Below, one piece after another: positions 16,357 to 24,428 of a DNA stretch of 64,000 nt (positions are counted from its first letter, which is position 1; every line of letters begins with the position of its first letter). The notes below the pieces were generated by a model. That model was not told the origin of the DNA, did not search any database, and saw nothing but the letters and a program-made list of their open reading frames with translations. Both the position numbers and the translations under genes were made by a program. The stretch is from Devosia sp. LC5 (lineage in GTDB: Bacteria; Pseudomonadota; Alphaproteobacteria; Rhizobiales; Devosiaceae): assembly GCF_000735585.1 (NCBI RefSeq), contig NZ_JNNO01000045.1, positions 102,001-166,000 on the forward strand. The letters are read 5' to 3'.

Positions 16357-16385
16357 CTAATTAATCGAGATAACGGCCTAATTAG
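16357..16385. promoter_or_regulatory. Candidate LysR operator between divergent genes
   Basis: CTAATTA (16357-16363) and TAATTAG (16379-16385) form an AT-rich inverted repeat with a 15-nt spacer, in an otherwise GC-rich intergenic region between the SDR and LysR genes. Size and position fit a LysR-type binding site controlling both directions. Confidence 0.6.
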
Positions 16386-16413
16386 TAATAGGCCCAAGTA
16401 GCTGGGATCATCA

Positions 16414-17307
16414 ATGCGTCCGGATCAGCTCGGCGACCTCGCCGTCTTCGCGGCGATCGCCTCCGACCGCAGTTTCACGCGGGCGGCGAGACGGCTTGGA
16501 GTCACGCAGTCTGCGTTGAGCCAGACCATGAAGCGGCTGGAGGATCAGCTCGGTTTTCGCCTGCTCTCCCGCACGACGCGCAGCGTCGCCCCGACCGCTG
16601 CCGGCGAGCGCCTGCTCGCCACCCTGTCGCCGGCGCTGGCCGGGTTGGACGACGAGATCGAGGCGCTGTCCCAGGCACGCGGGGCGGCCATCGGCGCCGT
16701 CCGCATCACAACGGGCAAACACGCCGCGGACACGGTGCTGTGGCCGATGCTCCCGTCCTTCATGCGCCGCCACCCCGGTATCGAGGTGGAGGTGTGCGTG
16801 GAGGGCGGGATGACCGACATCGTGGCGGGCCGCTACGATGCGGGCATCCGGCTCGGCGAGCGATTGGAGAAGGACATGATCGCGTTGGCGGTCGGGCCAC
16901 CGCTTCGCGTCGCGGTGGTGGCCGCGCCCGGCTATCTGAGCGACCATCCGGCGCCGATGGAGCCCGCCGACCTCACGGCGCATCGCTGTGTCGCCTACCG
17001 TGACGCGCATGGCGACCTGTCCCCTTGGTCGTTCGCGCGCGACGGCCATGCGGTGACGGTCGCGCCAGGCCGCGGGCCGGTGTTCAACGACGGCGACCTG
17101 CTGGTGGCCGCCGCCCTTGAGGGTTTCGGCATCCTCTACATCCTGGAGGATCTGGTAGCGGCGCCGATTGCCGATGGCCGTCTCACCCGCCTGCTGGAGC
17201 CATGGTGCGAGCCGTTCGCCGGCTACCACCTCTATTACCCCGATCGGCGGGGCACGACGGCGTTCGAACTGTTCAAGGAGGCGCTTCGAGAAAGCAGGGC
17301 CGTATGA
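16414..17307 (+). CDS. LysR-family transcriptional regulator
   Basis: A 297-residue LysR protein. The N-terminal winged helix (LAVFAAIASDRSFTRAARRLGVTQSALSQTMKRLE in outline) is followed by a substrate-binding domain of the normal length, ending YPDRRGTTAFELFKEAL. The ligand is unknown. It is divergent from an SDR gene, whose expression it probably controls through the inverted repeat at 16357-16385. No strong Shine-Dalgarno sequence precedes the ATG. Confidence 0.9.
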   Translation: MRPDQLGDLAVFAAIASDRSFTRAARRLGVTQSALSQTMKRLEDQLGFRLLSRTTRSVAPTAAGERLLATLSPALAGLDDEIEALSQARGAAIGAVRITTGKHAADTVLWPMLPSFMRRHPGIEVEVCVEGGMTDIVAGRYDAGIRLGERLEKDMIALAVGPPLRVAVVAAPGYLSDHPAPMEPADLTAHRCVAYRDAHGDLSPWSFARDGHAVTVAPGRGPVFNDGDLLVAAALEGFGILYILEDLVAAPIADGRLTRLLEPWCEPFAGYHLYYPDRRGTTAFELFKEALRESRAV

Positions 17308-17512
17308 AAGCGTGTCCAAGCGTCGGCGTCGATTCTCGAAACTCGATCGTTTTCGGGAACGCCGGTGACGCAAGATGGCGGCGGCTATCGCCACCTGCTT
17401 CCCGAAAGCCACCGTCCAGAGTCCACCAAGCAACTGTTCGGGTTTTGCTGCGTGATGGGGCGGGGAAGCTGACGACCCGCCGGATCAGATTCCCCATCCG
17501 ATCCGGCGTCGC
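17308..17512. other. Intergenic stretch, no gene seen
   Basis: About 205 bp between the LysR gene and the convergent toxin-like gene. Short reading frames exist on both strands but none has a ribosome site or recognisable product. GATCCGGC near 17501 and GCCGGATC near 17481 form a weak hairpin that could terminate transcription, without a clear T run. Confidence 0.4.
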
Positions 17513-17929
17513 TCAATCCTTGGGCAAGGCATAGCGCAGCACCCGGAGCGCATCCTCATCCTCCAGAGAGAGTTCGAGAACCTGGTTGACGAGATCATCG
17601 TCAGCACTGAGTTCGACCAGCGCCTGCTCGAAGAGTTCGATCTGCATGTCGAGATCCATGCCGGCCGGGCCATTGAGGCAAACCAGCCCGGCATGGATGG
17701 CGACGTCGGCATATTGGCCCTTGGTGCCGGGCCTGTCCTTCGGCCCCCGGAAATCCACCGAGTTCTTGGTGACGAACGTCCAGTCCCCGTCGAGAATGAT
17801 CGGCTTCAGCTCCCAGTCCTTCAGGCCTGCGAGCTTCATCCAGACGACATGGCTGGTCTCGCCATGCCCCTTTTCCAATGCCAGTTTCGCCAGTTCCGGA
17901 CTGAGGCACTCATCGATCAGAAACTTCAT
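17513..17929 (-). CDS. DUF5615 PIN-like toxin
   Basis: A 138-residue protein beginning MKFLIDECLSPELAKLA, the DUF5615 (Mut7-C/PIN-like) N-terminus in which the D and E of IDECLSP are expected metal ligands. FVTKNSVDFRG later supplies the second acidic site. PIN-like proteins of this kind are toxin ribonucleases paired with DUF433 antitoxins. The start overlaps the stop of the DUF433 gene by 4 nt (ATGA). The C-terminal ~45 residues are acidic and beyond the core domain. Confidence 0.85.
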   Translation of the reverse strand: MKFLIDECLSPELAKLALEKGHGETSHVVWMKLAGLKDWELKPIILDGDWTFVTKNSVDFRGPKDRPGTKGQYADVAIHAGLVCLNGPAGMDLDMQIELFEQALVELSADDDLVNQVLELSLEDEDALRVLRYALPKD

Positions 17930-18579
17930 CCGGCCTTCCTGACCCGAGGTACGCGGCGATCCGTGATGATGACCGAGCCTTCAGGAAGATCGGTGGAAAC
18001 GCGCGGGCGACCGCGCAGCGGGTTCGCCTCCGCGTAGATTGCGGCGAGTCTGACCTTCTCGGCATCCAGGCTGGGCCAGGCTGCGAGGATGCGCTCGGCC
18101 GAATGGCCGGCGGCGACCGATGCCGCCACATCATAGACCGGAACGCGGGTGCCCCGGATGACGGGCGTGCCGCCGAGGATGTCCGGCGAGGTCGTGACCA
18201 TTTCCCGCGCGGCGGCGAGATCGTCCAGCCGCTCGCTGGCGCCCTTCATGAAGGGCAACAGGTCGATGGTCAGGAAGTCGTCACGCACGGTCCAGTCCTC
18301 ACGGAGCAGCGCAGCCCAGGGCAGGGCGCGCGATCGCGCGAGCCGAGGCTCCGCGGTCCTGATGGCGGACAGGCGTTCTTCCGAAGTCAGGCGTCTGGCG
18401 CTCTCGAAATAGAAGGCGATGAGCGAACAGGCGCCCGCCAGGACGTAGCGGCCGTTGTCGAGCGAGACGAAGGCGTCCGGCAGGATATGCTCGTCGATGA
18501 CGCGGTTGACGTCGCGCAGGCTCACGCGCGAGACGACGGCGGCCTCGCTGGCCTTCAGCATTTCCGCGACTGAGGGCAT
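17926..18579 (-). CDS. DUF433 antitoxin
   Basis: A 217-residue protein whose C-terminal third is DUF433: TSPDILGGTPVIRGTRVPVYDVAASVAAGHS in outline, the helix-turn-helix antitoxin fold, then LAAIYAEANP. The N-terminal ~120 residues (DVNRVIDEHILPDAFVS) resemble the extended N-terminus of longer DUF433 antitoxins. It should neutralise the DUF5615 protein and repress the pair. AGGAGG precedes the ATG at 18579; an extension to 18720 runs across the promoter and is rejected. Confidence 0.85.
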   Translation of the reverse strand: MPSVAEMLKASEAAVVSRVSLRDVNRVIDEHILPDAFVSLDNGRYVLAGACSLIAFYFESARRLTSEERLSAIRTAEPRLARSRALPWAALLREDWTVRDDFLTIDLLPFMKGASERLDDLAAAREMVTTSPDILGGTPVIRGTRVPVYDVAASVAAGHSAERILAAWPSLDAEKVRLAAIYAEANPLRGRPRVSTDLPEGSVIITDRRVPRVRKAG

Positions 18580-18613
18580 GGGAGCCTCCTGATTAAATCT
18601 TCCGACGCACCGG

Positions 18614-18642
18614 AATATATATTGGAGGGTCCGAAATTTCAA
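18614..18642 (-). promoter_or_regulatory. Promoter of the toxin-antitoxin pair
   Basis: TTGAAA (18642-18637), a 17-nt spacer and TATATT (18619-18614) on the minus strand, close to the sigma-70 consensus and 35 nt upstream of the antitoxin ATG. It stands out in GC-rich DNA. Confidence 0.75.
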
Positions 18643-18890
18643 TCCCTGATCCGGCAGGCTGTAAGAAGAGGAGACAGAGCGACCCGGCATTGCAGCGGCG
18701 AATAGGCGGACAAACGCCACCGGCCTCCCTCCGGGCGAGGATATCGCCGCCTTGCCAAGAAAAACCTACGATGTATCATTGGTTTATCGTTCTGTTGGCG
18801 AGGCTCGTACATGCTACGCCGCGGCACGAAACAATCCGCTGCGGCCCTCTTGGGCAAGCTGGTCGAGCACCGGCCGGTAGGTGGATAGGA
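18643..18890. other. Intergenic stretch at the island end, no gene seen
   Basis: About 250 bp without a supported gene. Reading frames on either strand are short or are translations of the tandem repeats that follow. The minus-strand segment near 18831-18893 could be the eroded end of an older gene, but I cannot identify it. Confidence 0.4.
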
Positions 18891-18893
18891 ACC

Positions 18894-19028
18894 GCAAGTT
18901 GAGATGGTTGCGCGCCCCCGCAACCATCTCAACTTGCAACCGGCGCAAGTTCTGATTTGAGCCGGTCCCCGCAACCATCTCTAATTGCGGAGTCTGCAAG
19001 TTCTGATCAGTGCAGGCTCCCGCAACCA
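18894..19028 (+). repeat. Three 51-bp tandem repeats ending in CCCGCAACCA
   Basis: GCAAGTT recurs at 18894, 18945 and 18996, and CCCGCAACCA at 18917, 18968 and 19019: an exact 51-bp period for three units, with divergence between. The first unit contains a perfect 19-bp inverted repeat (18894-18912 with 18919-18937, 6-nt loop). The GGTCCCCGCAACCA end resembles the acceptor and CCA end of initiator tRNA-fMet, and a strong terminator follows. I read this as decayed attachment-site copies at the island edge. No intact tRNA is present. Confidence 0.65.
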
Positions 19029-19029
19029 A

Positions 19030-19066
19030 AAAAGCCCAGTGAACCCAACCGGTTCGCTGGGCTTTT
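19030..19066 (+). terminator. Strong rho-independent terminator
   Basis: AAAAGCCCAG (19030-19039) pairs with CTGGGCTTTT (19057-19066), extended inside by GAACC/GGTTC. The T-rich TTTTCCTTTT follows. It directly follows the third tandem repeat, as expected behind a tRNA gene. Confidence 0.8.
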
Positions 19067-19073
19067 CCTTTTC
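19056..19073 (+). repeat. 18-bp direct repeat, copy 1
   Basis: GCTGGGCTTTTCCTTTTC, identical to 20788-20805. The two copies bracket the secreted hydrolase gene. Confidence 0.7.
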
Positions 19074-19179
19074 CGAGCTCGCTAGAGGCCCCAAGTGCCG
19101 CCGCCGCTTTTGCTGTTGTGCCCATGTCACACGGGCGTGCGACACGCGCCAAACTCGCTAAGAGAAGAATACGGAAAGT

Positions 19180-20496
19180 ATGCTGATGCTGAAAGCACTG
19201 ATGATTGCAGCCGCGATCGTTGTCACGGGGAATGGAATGGCCTTGGCGCAGGAGAACCGCATTGATCTCATCCGGCCCGACGCTCCGGAACTTGCCGTCC
19301 AGGGCGAACTGGCGGTCGGCGTGCGCACCATCGAACTCACCAATCCCGGTGAGATCGACATTCTGAAAGTCGCGGCCGGCAAGGACCTTCCCACCTATGA
19401 TCGTCCGCTGACCGTCGAGGTCTGGTATCCGGCCGTCGATGGCGGGGCGCCGACGCCCTATGAGGGCGTGTACCTGCGCGATGGTGAGACACAGGTGACG
19501 CTGCATGGCCGCGCGACGCGCGACGTCGAGCCGAAACCCGCAGCCGAAGGCGGGGCTTATCCGCTTGTGATCATCTCGCATGGCTATCCCGGAAATCGGT
19601 TCCTGCTCAGTCACCTGGCGGAAAATCTCGCCACGAAGGGCTATGTCGTCGCATCAATCGATCACACGGACTCGACCTATATCGACCAGGGCGCATTCGG
19701 CTCGACGCTGGTGAACCGCGCGCTCGATCAGAAATTCGTGCTGAACGAGATGGCGCGCCTGGCGGAAGAGGACGGCGGCTTCCTCTCTGGCCTTCTGGAT
19801 GCTGGCAATACGGCGATTATCGGTTACTCCATGGGTGGCTATGGCGCGGTCATCTCGGCTGGTGGCGGCCTCACGCAGGCAGCCATGGAGTTCAGTGTAG
19901 AGAAGACGCTGGCCGTGCATCTTGCAGGGTCCGAGAGCTATGCCGACCTGCCGGACGAGCGGGTCAAGGCGGTCATTGCCATTGCGCCCTGGGGCATGAA
20001 CAGAGACCTTTGGGACGCGGAAGGCCTCAAGGGCATCCACAAGCCGATCTTCTATATGGCGGGCAGCGCGGATGACGTCTCGCTCTACGAAGACGGCACG
20101 AAGAAGATCTACGAGATGAGCGTGAACGCCCCTGAGCGCTATCTGCTTACCTTTGCGGACGCGAACCACAATGCGGCCGGGCCGATCCCGGCGCCGGTCG
20201 AATCGTGGACGGTTTCCGAAAAGCTGGGCCGGGCGCCGTTTGATCATTACGCCGATGCGGTGTGGGATTCGGTGCGGATGAACAACATCGCCCAGCATTT
20301 CGCTACGGCCTTCCTCGGAAAGCACTTGAAGGGCGACGCGTCGATGTCTGATTATCTCGACCTGGTCGAGGACGCGGCAGCGGGCGTCTATGCCATGAAC
20401 GAGGACGGCACGGAGAAGCCCGAGCATACCTATTGGAATGGTTTTGCGAACCGTACCGCCAAGGGTCTGACCCTCATGCACGCAACCTCCCAATAG
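19180..20496 (+). CDS. Secreted alpha/beta hydrolase
   Basis: A 438-residue protein with a signal peptide (LKALMIAAAIVVTGNGMALAQ, cleavage expected after ALA). The mature part is an alpha/beta hydrolase of the dienelactone-hydrolase / platelet-activating-factor acetylhydrolase type: VIISHGYPG oxyanion strand, nucleophile elbow GYSMGGYG, and a late FADANHNAAG that can supply the histidine. Substrate is unknown; an ester or lactone acted on in the periplasm is likely. The ATG at 19180 or the one 6 nt later may be used; the ribosome site is weak. It lies between two copies of an 18-bp sequence and may be late island cargo. Confidence 0.82.
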   Translation: MLMLKALMIAAAIVVTGNGMALAQENRIDLIRPDAPELAVQGELAVGVRTIELTNPGEIDILKVAAGKDLPTYDRPLTVEVWYPAVDGGAPTPYEGVYLRDGETQVTLHGRATRDVEPKPAAEGGAYPLVIISHGYPGNRFLLSHLAENLATKGYVVASIDHTDSTYIDQGAFGSTLVNRALDQKFVLNEMARLAEEDGGFLSGLLDAGNTAIIGYSMGGYGAVISAGGGLTQAAMEFSVEKTLAVHLAGSESYADLPDERVKAVIAIAPWGMNRDLWDAEGLKGIHKPIFYMAGSADDVSLYEDGTKKIYEMSVNAPERYLLTFADANHNAAGPIPAPVESWTVSEKLGRAPFDHYADAVWDSVRMNNIAQHFATAFLGKHLKGDASMSDYLDLVEDAAAGVYAMNEDGTEKPEHTYWNGFANRTAKGLTLMHATSQ

Positions 20497-20926
20497 GGCC
20501 AGCCGGCCCGACATGCGATCTTGGCTATTTGAAAGAATAGCCGCATCTCGACACCCAGGAGGGCGCGGAAATGCTCGTCGCCCTCCACGGCTTTGCATTT
20601 GAGCGTTTCGATTTCGCCCGAACAACATCCCGTTAGAACAAGGTGGGTGCAATTGATGGCTGCCGGTTCGCCGTTGGACTCGCGCAGGATTTTGTCGCCA
20701 GCTGCTAACTCATCCTCGGTACGGTAGCGCTCGCGTCTGATTTGCTTGTAGCGCTTGACCTTCCAACATGGCAAAGCCAAGTGCTTTGCTGGGCTTTTCC
20801 TTTTCTGGCAAGGCTGCCATGTGCGTTTGGGCGGTGCATTGGCTGCGCCGTGATGCTTTACCAGAGCGCCCGGGGCGGCAGGGAGAGTTATCGTGAGCGC
20901 GGATATTCGGTCGGTGAGGCGCTAGT
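20497..20926. other. Intergenic stretch with a terminator, no supported gene
   Basis: About 430 bp. A minus-strand reading frame covers 20430-20780 but starts with TTG, has no ribosome site, overlaps the hydrolase end and has no recognisable domain. The stretch contains the terminator-like hairpin near 20771-20805. It may be scar DNA from integration. Confidence 0.4.
20771..20805 (+). terminator. Terminator-like hairpin with second 18-bp repeat copy
   Basis: GCAAAGC (20771-20777) pairs with GCTTTGC (20783-20789), followed by TGGGCTTTTCCTTTT. The last 18 bases (20788-20805) repeat 19056-19073 exactly. Confidence 0.65.
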
Positions 20927-21598
20927 ATGGCCATTCCAAATGCAGTTGCGGGCCTGTTGCGGCGTCCCGCCAGGCTGGGTGACGAGGTTTATTCGGCCAT
21001 TTTTGCGCGCATCATGTCCGGGGAGATCGAGCCGGGCGGCCGGATCGGCGTTGATGCCCTGGCCAGGCAATTGGGCGTGTCGCAGACCCCGATCCGCGAG
21101 GCTTTGGGGCGGCTCGAGGCCGAGGGGCTGGTCGTCAAGACGCATCTGGTGGGCTATAGCGTGGCCCCGCAATTGAGTGCGCGCCAATTGGCCGAGCTTT
21201 ATGAAATGCGGCTGTTGATCGAGCCCTTTGCCGCGCGCAAATGCGCCGAGGTGATGCCCGAGCCGGTGATCGTCCAGATCGAGGCTTTGTGCGCCGATAT
21301 GGCGGGGCTGGCCTATGCCGAGGGGCTGGATGCCTATGCCCAGTTCGGCCAGCTCGACATGGCCTTTCACGACCAGATTGCGGTGAGTGCCGGCAATGAA
21401 TTGCTGCTGCAGGCGCTGGCGGGGCTGCATGCCCATGTCCACCTGTTCCGCCTGGTGCGTGAGCCCAGGGTGACCCGCACCGTACTCGACGAGCACGAGG
21501 CGCTGGTGGCAGCGATCAAGGCGCGCGATCCCGCTGGCGCCGAGCAGGCCATGCGCCGCCATATCGAGCGCTCGCATGCCCGGTTTGCGGCGGCGTGA
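20927..21598 (+). CDS. GntR-family (FCD) transcriptional regulator
   Basis: A 223-residue regulator. The winged helix at residues ~15-75 includes GDEVYSAIFARIMSGEIEPGGRI and QTPIREALGRLEAEGLV; the remaining FCD domain is all-helical with the Asp and His residues (LDMAFHDQI, RRHIERSH) that bind metal and a carboxylate ligand in this family. The ligand is unknown. It is followed after 42 bp by manC; whether it controls manC is not evident. Confidence 0.9.
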   Translation: MAIPNAVAGLLRRPARLGDEVYSAIFARIMSGEIEPGGRIGVDALARQLGVSQTPIREALGRLEAEGLVVKTHLVGYSVAPQLSARQLAELYEMRLLIEPFAARKCAEVMPEPVIVQIEALCADMAGLAYAEGLDAYAQFGQLDMAFHDQIAVSAGNELLLQALAGLHAHVHLFRLVREPRVTRTVLDEHEALVAAIKARDPAGAEQAMRRHIERSHARFAAA

Positions 21599-21640
21599 GG
21601 AACTGGGTAAGTTGCGGCCTCGCCTGAACTGGAGCCTTGC

Positions 21641-23068
21641 ATGAGTTCTCGTATCGTACCCGTCATTCTGGCCGGCGGCCAGGGAACGCGGCTATGGCCG
21701 ATGTCGCGGGCGGCGCGGCCCAAGCAATTCCTGCCATTGACGGGGGCACAGAGCCTGTTCCAGCAGACGCTGGCCCGGGTGGCGGACGGCGGAGTTTATA
21801 CCCCCGCCATCATCATCACCAATGCTGACTATCGCTTTATCGTGGCCGAACAGGCCAGCGAAATGGGCGCGCCCCTGGCCGGTGTGCTGCTCGAGCCGGT
21901 GGCTCGCAATACGGCGGTGGCGATCGCAGCGGCGGCGGTTTTTGCGCGCAATGCGTTTGGCGCCGAAGCGGTGCTGCATGTGCTGCCATCCGATCACGAT
22001 GTGACGGTCGATGCGGGCTATCTAATGGCGGTGCAGCGGGCGGCGGCTGCGGCTGCCGGGGGGCAGCTGGTCACCTTCGGCATTGTGCCGGCAGCGCCCG
22101 AAACGGGCTATGGTTACATCAAGGCCGGTGCCGCTCTGGGCGAGGGCGTCAACGCGGTCGAACGGTTCGTTGAAAAGCCCGATCTGATGCGCGCCGAGCA
22201 GATGCTGGCCGATGGCGGCTATCTGTGGAATTCGGGCATGTTCATGATCGGGGCCGAGGCATTCCTCGCCGAATGCGCGGCGCTGTCGCCCGATACACTG
22301 GCAGCGGCCCGTGGCGCGGTCGAGGCGGCGCGGATTGATCTCGATTTCGTGCGGCTCGATGAGGCGGCGTTTGCCACGGCGCCCAATATTTCGGTCGATT
22401 ACGCGATTTTTGAGAAGACCAGCCATGCCGCCGTGGTCGGTGTCAGTTTCGGCTGGTCCGACCTGGGCAGTTGGGACGCGGTCTGGAAAGCGCAGGAGCA
22501 CGACGCGGCGGGCAATGCCGGCAGCGGTTCGGTAACGTTCAGCCATACCTCAAATTCACTGGTCGTCACCGACCATGCCCATGTGGCGGTCGAGGGGCTG
22601 GACGATATCGCGGTGATCGCCAGCGAAGACGCCATCTATGTCGGCAAGCTGTCCGAAGCGCAGAAAGTGGGGCCACTGGTCAAGCTGCTGCGCGCCGGCA
22701 AGGACACTGTGGGGCTGACCGAAATTCATCGCACTGCCTATCGCCCCTGGGGCGGCTATGCCTCAGTGCTCAATGGCGAGCGCTTCCAGGTCAAGCGCCT
22801 CTTCGTCAAGCCGGGCAAGAAACTCAGCCTGCAAAAGCACCATCACCGCTCCGAACATTGGGTCGTGGTGCGCGGCACCGCCGAGGTGACGCTGGATGGC
22901 GTGGTGACCATGCTGGCCGAAAACCAATCGATCTACCTGCCGCTGGGCTGTACGCACCGGCTGGCCAATCCGGGCAAGATCGAGTTGGAGCTGATCGAAG
23001 TACAGACCGGCTCGTATCTCGGGGAAGACGATATCATCCGCATCGAGGATGAGTTCGGCCGGGCTTAG
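21641..23068 (+). CDS. manC: Mannose-1-phosphate guanylyltransferase / mannose-6-phosphate isomerase
   Basis: A 475-residue type II PMI-GMP enzyme of the usual length. The N-terminal nucleotidyltransferase domain has AGGQGTRLWPMSRAARPKQF, the pyrophosphorylase signature; FVEKPD lies in the middle; the C-terminal cupin isomerase domain has KPGKKLSLQKHHHRSEHW. It makes GDP-mannose from mannose-1-phosphate and interconverts mannose-6- and fructose-6-phosphate, feeding exopolysaccharide or lipopolysaccharide synthesis in the cytosol. It is a single gene here, without other polysaccharide genes next to it. Confidence 0.95.
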   Translation: MSSRIVPVILAGGQGTRLWPMSRAARPKQFLPLTGAQSLFQQTLARVADGGVYTPAIIITNADYRFIVAEQASEMGAPLAGVLLEPVARNTAVAIAAAAVFARNAFGAEAVLHVLPSDHDVTVDAGYLMAVQRAAAAAAGGQLVTFGIVPAAPETGYGYIKAGAALGEGVNAVERFVEKPDLMRAEQMLADGGYLWNSGMFMIGAEAFLAECAALSPDTLAAARGAVEAARIDLDFVRLDEAAFATAPNISVDYAIFEKTSHAAVVGVSFGWSDLGSWDAVWKAQEHDAAGNAGSGSVTFSHTSNSLVVTDHAHVAVEGLDDIAVIASEDAIYVGKLSEAQKVGPLVKLLRAGKDTVGLTEIHRTAYRPWGGYASVLNGERFQVKRLFVKPGKKLSLQKHHHRSEHWVVVRGTAEVTLDGVVTMLAENQSIYLPLGCTHRLANPGKIELELIEVQTGSYLGEDDIIRIEDEFGRA

Positions 23069-23126
23069 GGGAGGGGTTGCCGATCTGCGGCCGCCCATGC
23101 AGGCAGGGTCGGGACTCCACGCCGCA

Positions 23127-23155
23127 TTGACGACTAACATGTTAGTTGCTAGGCC
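23127..23155 (+). promoter_or_regulatory. Promoter with GntR-type operator before lldD
   Basis: TTGACG (23127-23132) is a good -35; the 14-bp palindrome ACTAACATGTTAGT (23133-23146) fills the spacer; the -10 (TAGGCC, 23150-23155) is weak. The core CTAACATGTTAG is also present at 27786-27797 before the GntR regulator. Repression by that regulator is inferred. Confidence 0.65.
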
Positions 23156-23182
23156 AGCGCCCAGACCATTCCGGAGCCCGCC

Positions 23183-24370
23183 ATGCCGTCCCTCGACAAG
23201 ATTCTCACCATCGAAGAAATGATGGCTGCGGCAAAGCGCAAGGTGCCCAAGCAGTTCTTCGACTATGCCGATAGCGGCGCCTGGACCGAGAGCACCTATC
23301 GCGCCAATCAGGAGGACTTCCAAAAGATCAAGCTGCGCCAGCGCGTGGCGGTCAATATGGAAGGGCGCAGCCTTGCCACCACCATGACCGGCGAAAAGGC
23401 GAGCATGCCCGTGGCCATCGCGCCGACAGGCCTCACCGGCATGCAGTGCGCCGATGGCGAGATCAAGGCGGCCCGCGCTGCCGAAAAATTCGGCGTGCCC
23501 TTCACGCTCTCCACCATGGCGATCTGCTCCATCGAGGACGTGGCCGAGAACACGACCAAACCCTTCTGGTTCCAGCTCTATGTGATGCGTGACCGCGCCT
23601 TTATCGAGCGGCTGATCGATCGCGCCAAGGCGGCCAAATGCTCGGCCCTGGTGTTGACCATGGATCTGCAGATCCTGGGCCAGCGCCACAAGGATTTGCG
23701 CAATGGCATGTCCGCCCCGCCCAAATTCACCCCGCGCTTCGTGTTTGAAATGGCCCGCAAGCCAGGCTGGGCCTTGGGCATGCTGGGCACCAGGCGGCAC
23801 AGCTTCCGCAATATTGTCGGCCATGTCGAAAATGCCGGCGACCTGTCCAAACTTTCCGCCTGGACCGCCAATCAGTTCGATCCGGCGCTGAGCTGGAAGG
23901 ATGTCGCCTGGGTCAAGGAGCGCTTTGGCGGCCCCGTCATCGTCAAGGGCATCCTCGACGCCGATGATGCCAGGGCCGCCGTCGCCCATGGCGCCGATGC
24001 CATCATCGTCTCCAACCATGGCGGCCGCCAACTCGATGGCGCGCCCTCTTCGATCCGCGTGCTGCCCGAGATCGTCGACGCGGTGGGCAATACCACCGAT
24101 ATCTATCTCGATGGCGGCATCCGCTCCGGCCAGGACGTGCTCAAGGCCATGGCGCTTGGCGCCAAGGGCACTTTTATCGGCCGCGCCTTCCTCTGGGGCC
24201 TGGGGGCCGGTGGGGAAGCCGGCGTCACCCGCACGCTGCAGATCATCCAGCGTGAGCTCGATATCACCATGGCGCTGTGCGGCCAACGCGATATTCAGGA
24301 TGTCGGCCCGCACAACATCTATTCCATCGACTTGCCGCCACGGAATTCTCCGCCCGGCGCCAATCGCTAG
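23183..24370 (+). CDS. lldD: FMN-dependent alpha-hydroxyacid (L-lactate) dehydrogenase
   Basis: A 395-residue flavoenzyme of the LldD / glycolate oxidase family. Seen are PVAIAPTGLTGM near the N-terminus, the catalytic and FMN-binding SNHGGRQLDGA with the active-site His, and the phosphate-binding DGGIRSGQDVLKAMALGA. Members oxidise L-lactate to pyruvate, or a close alpha-hydroxyacid, passing electrons to quinone or oxygen. It begins the plus-strand run with a lactonase and methyltransferase and carries the same operator as the sugar-acid genes at 27.8 kb. Since cleavage of diketo-deoxyfuconate yields L-lactate, L-lactate is the likely substrate here. Confidence 0.87.
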   Translation: MPSLDKILTIEEMMAAAKRKVPKQFFDYADSGAWTESTYRANQEDFQKIKLRQRVAVNMEGRSLATTMTGEKASMPVAIAPTGLTGMQCADGEIKAARAAEKFGVPFTLSTMAICSIEDVAENTTKPFWFQLYVMRDRAFIERLIDRAKAAKCSALVLTMDLQILGQRHKDLRNGMSAPPKFTPRFVFEMARKPGWALGMLGTRRHSFRNIVGHVENAGDLSKLSAWTANQFDPALSWKDVAWVKERFGGPVIVKGILDADDARAAVAHGADAIIVSNHGGRQLDGAPSSIRVLPEIVDAVGNTTDIYLDGGIRSGQDVLKAMALGAKGTFIGRAFLWGLGAGGEAGVTRTLQIIQRELDITMALCGQRDIQDVGPHNIYSIDLPPRNSPPGANR

Positions 24371-24428
24371 CCACTTGCCAGCGCCCCGGCCTTCCCCTCA
24401 AATGCTGTTCAAAAACGGGGGAATTGAC

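Noticed and set aside
18894..19028. An intact initiator tRNA gene
   Set aside because: Only the CCCGCAACCA-type 3' end is repeated; there is no D-arm, anticodon arm or full acceptor stem.
1..19030. CRISPR array or cas genes
   Set aside because: No spacer-like repeat series and no Cas protein motif seen; the only tandem repeats have no unique spacers of equal length.
18814..19614. Long minus-strand frame over the tandem repeats
   Set aside because: It is translated tandem-repeat and antisense hydrolase sequence; its 17-residue periodicity (LEMVAG segments) reflects the 51-bp DNA repeat.
1..20500. Integrase, relaxase or transposase of the island
   Set aside because: No such catalytic motif found on either strand; these genes must lie left of the window if they exist.
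20430..20780. A minus-strand hypothetical gene
   Set aside because: TTG start, no ribosome site, overlap with the hydrolase gene and no recognisable domain.
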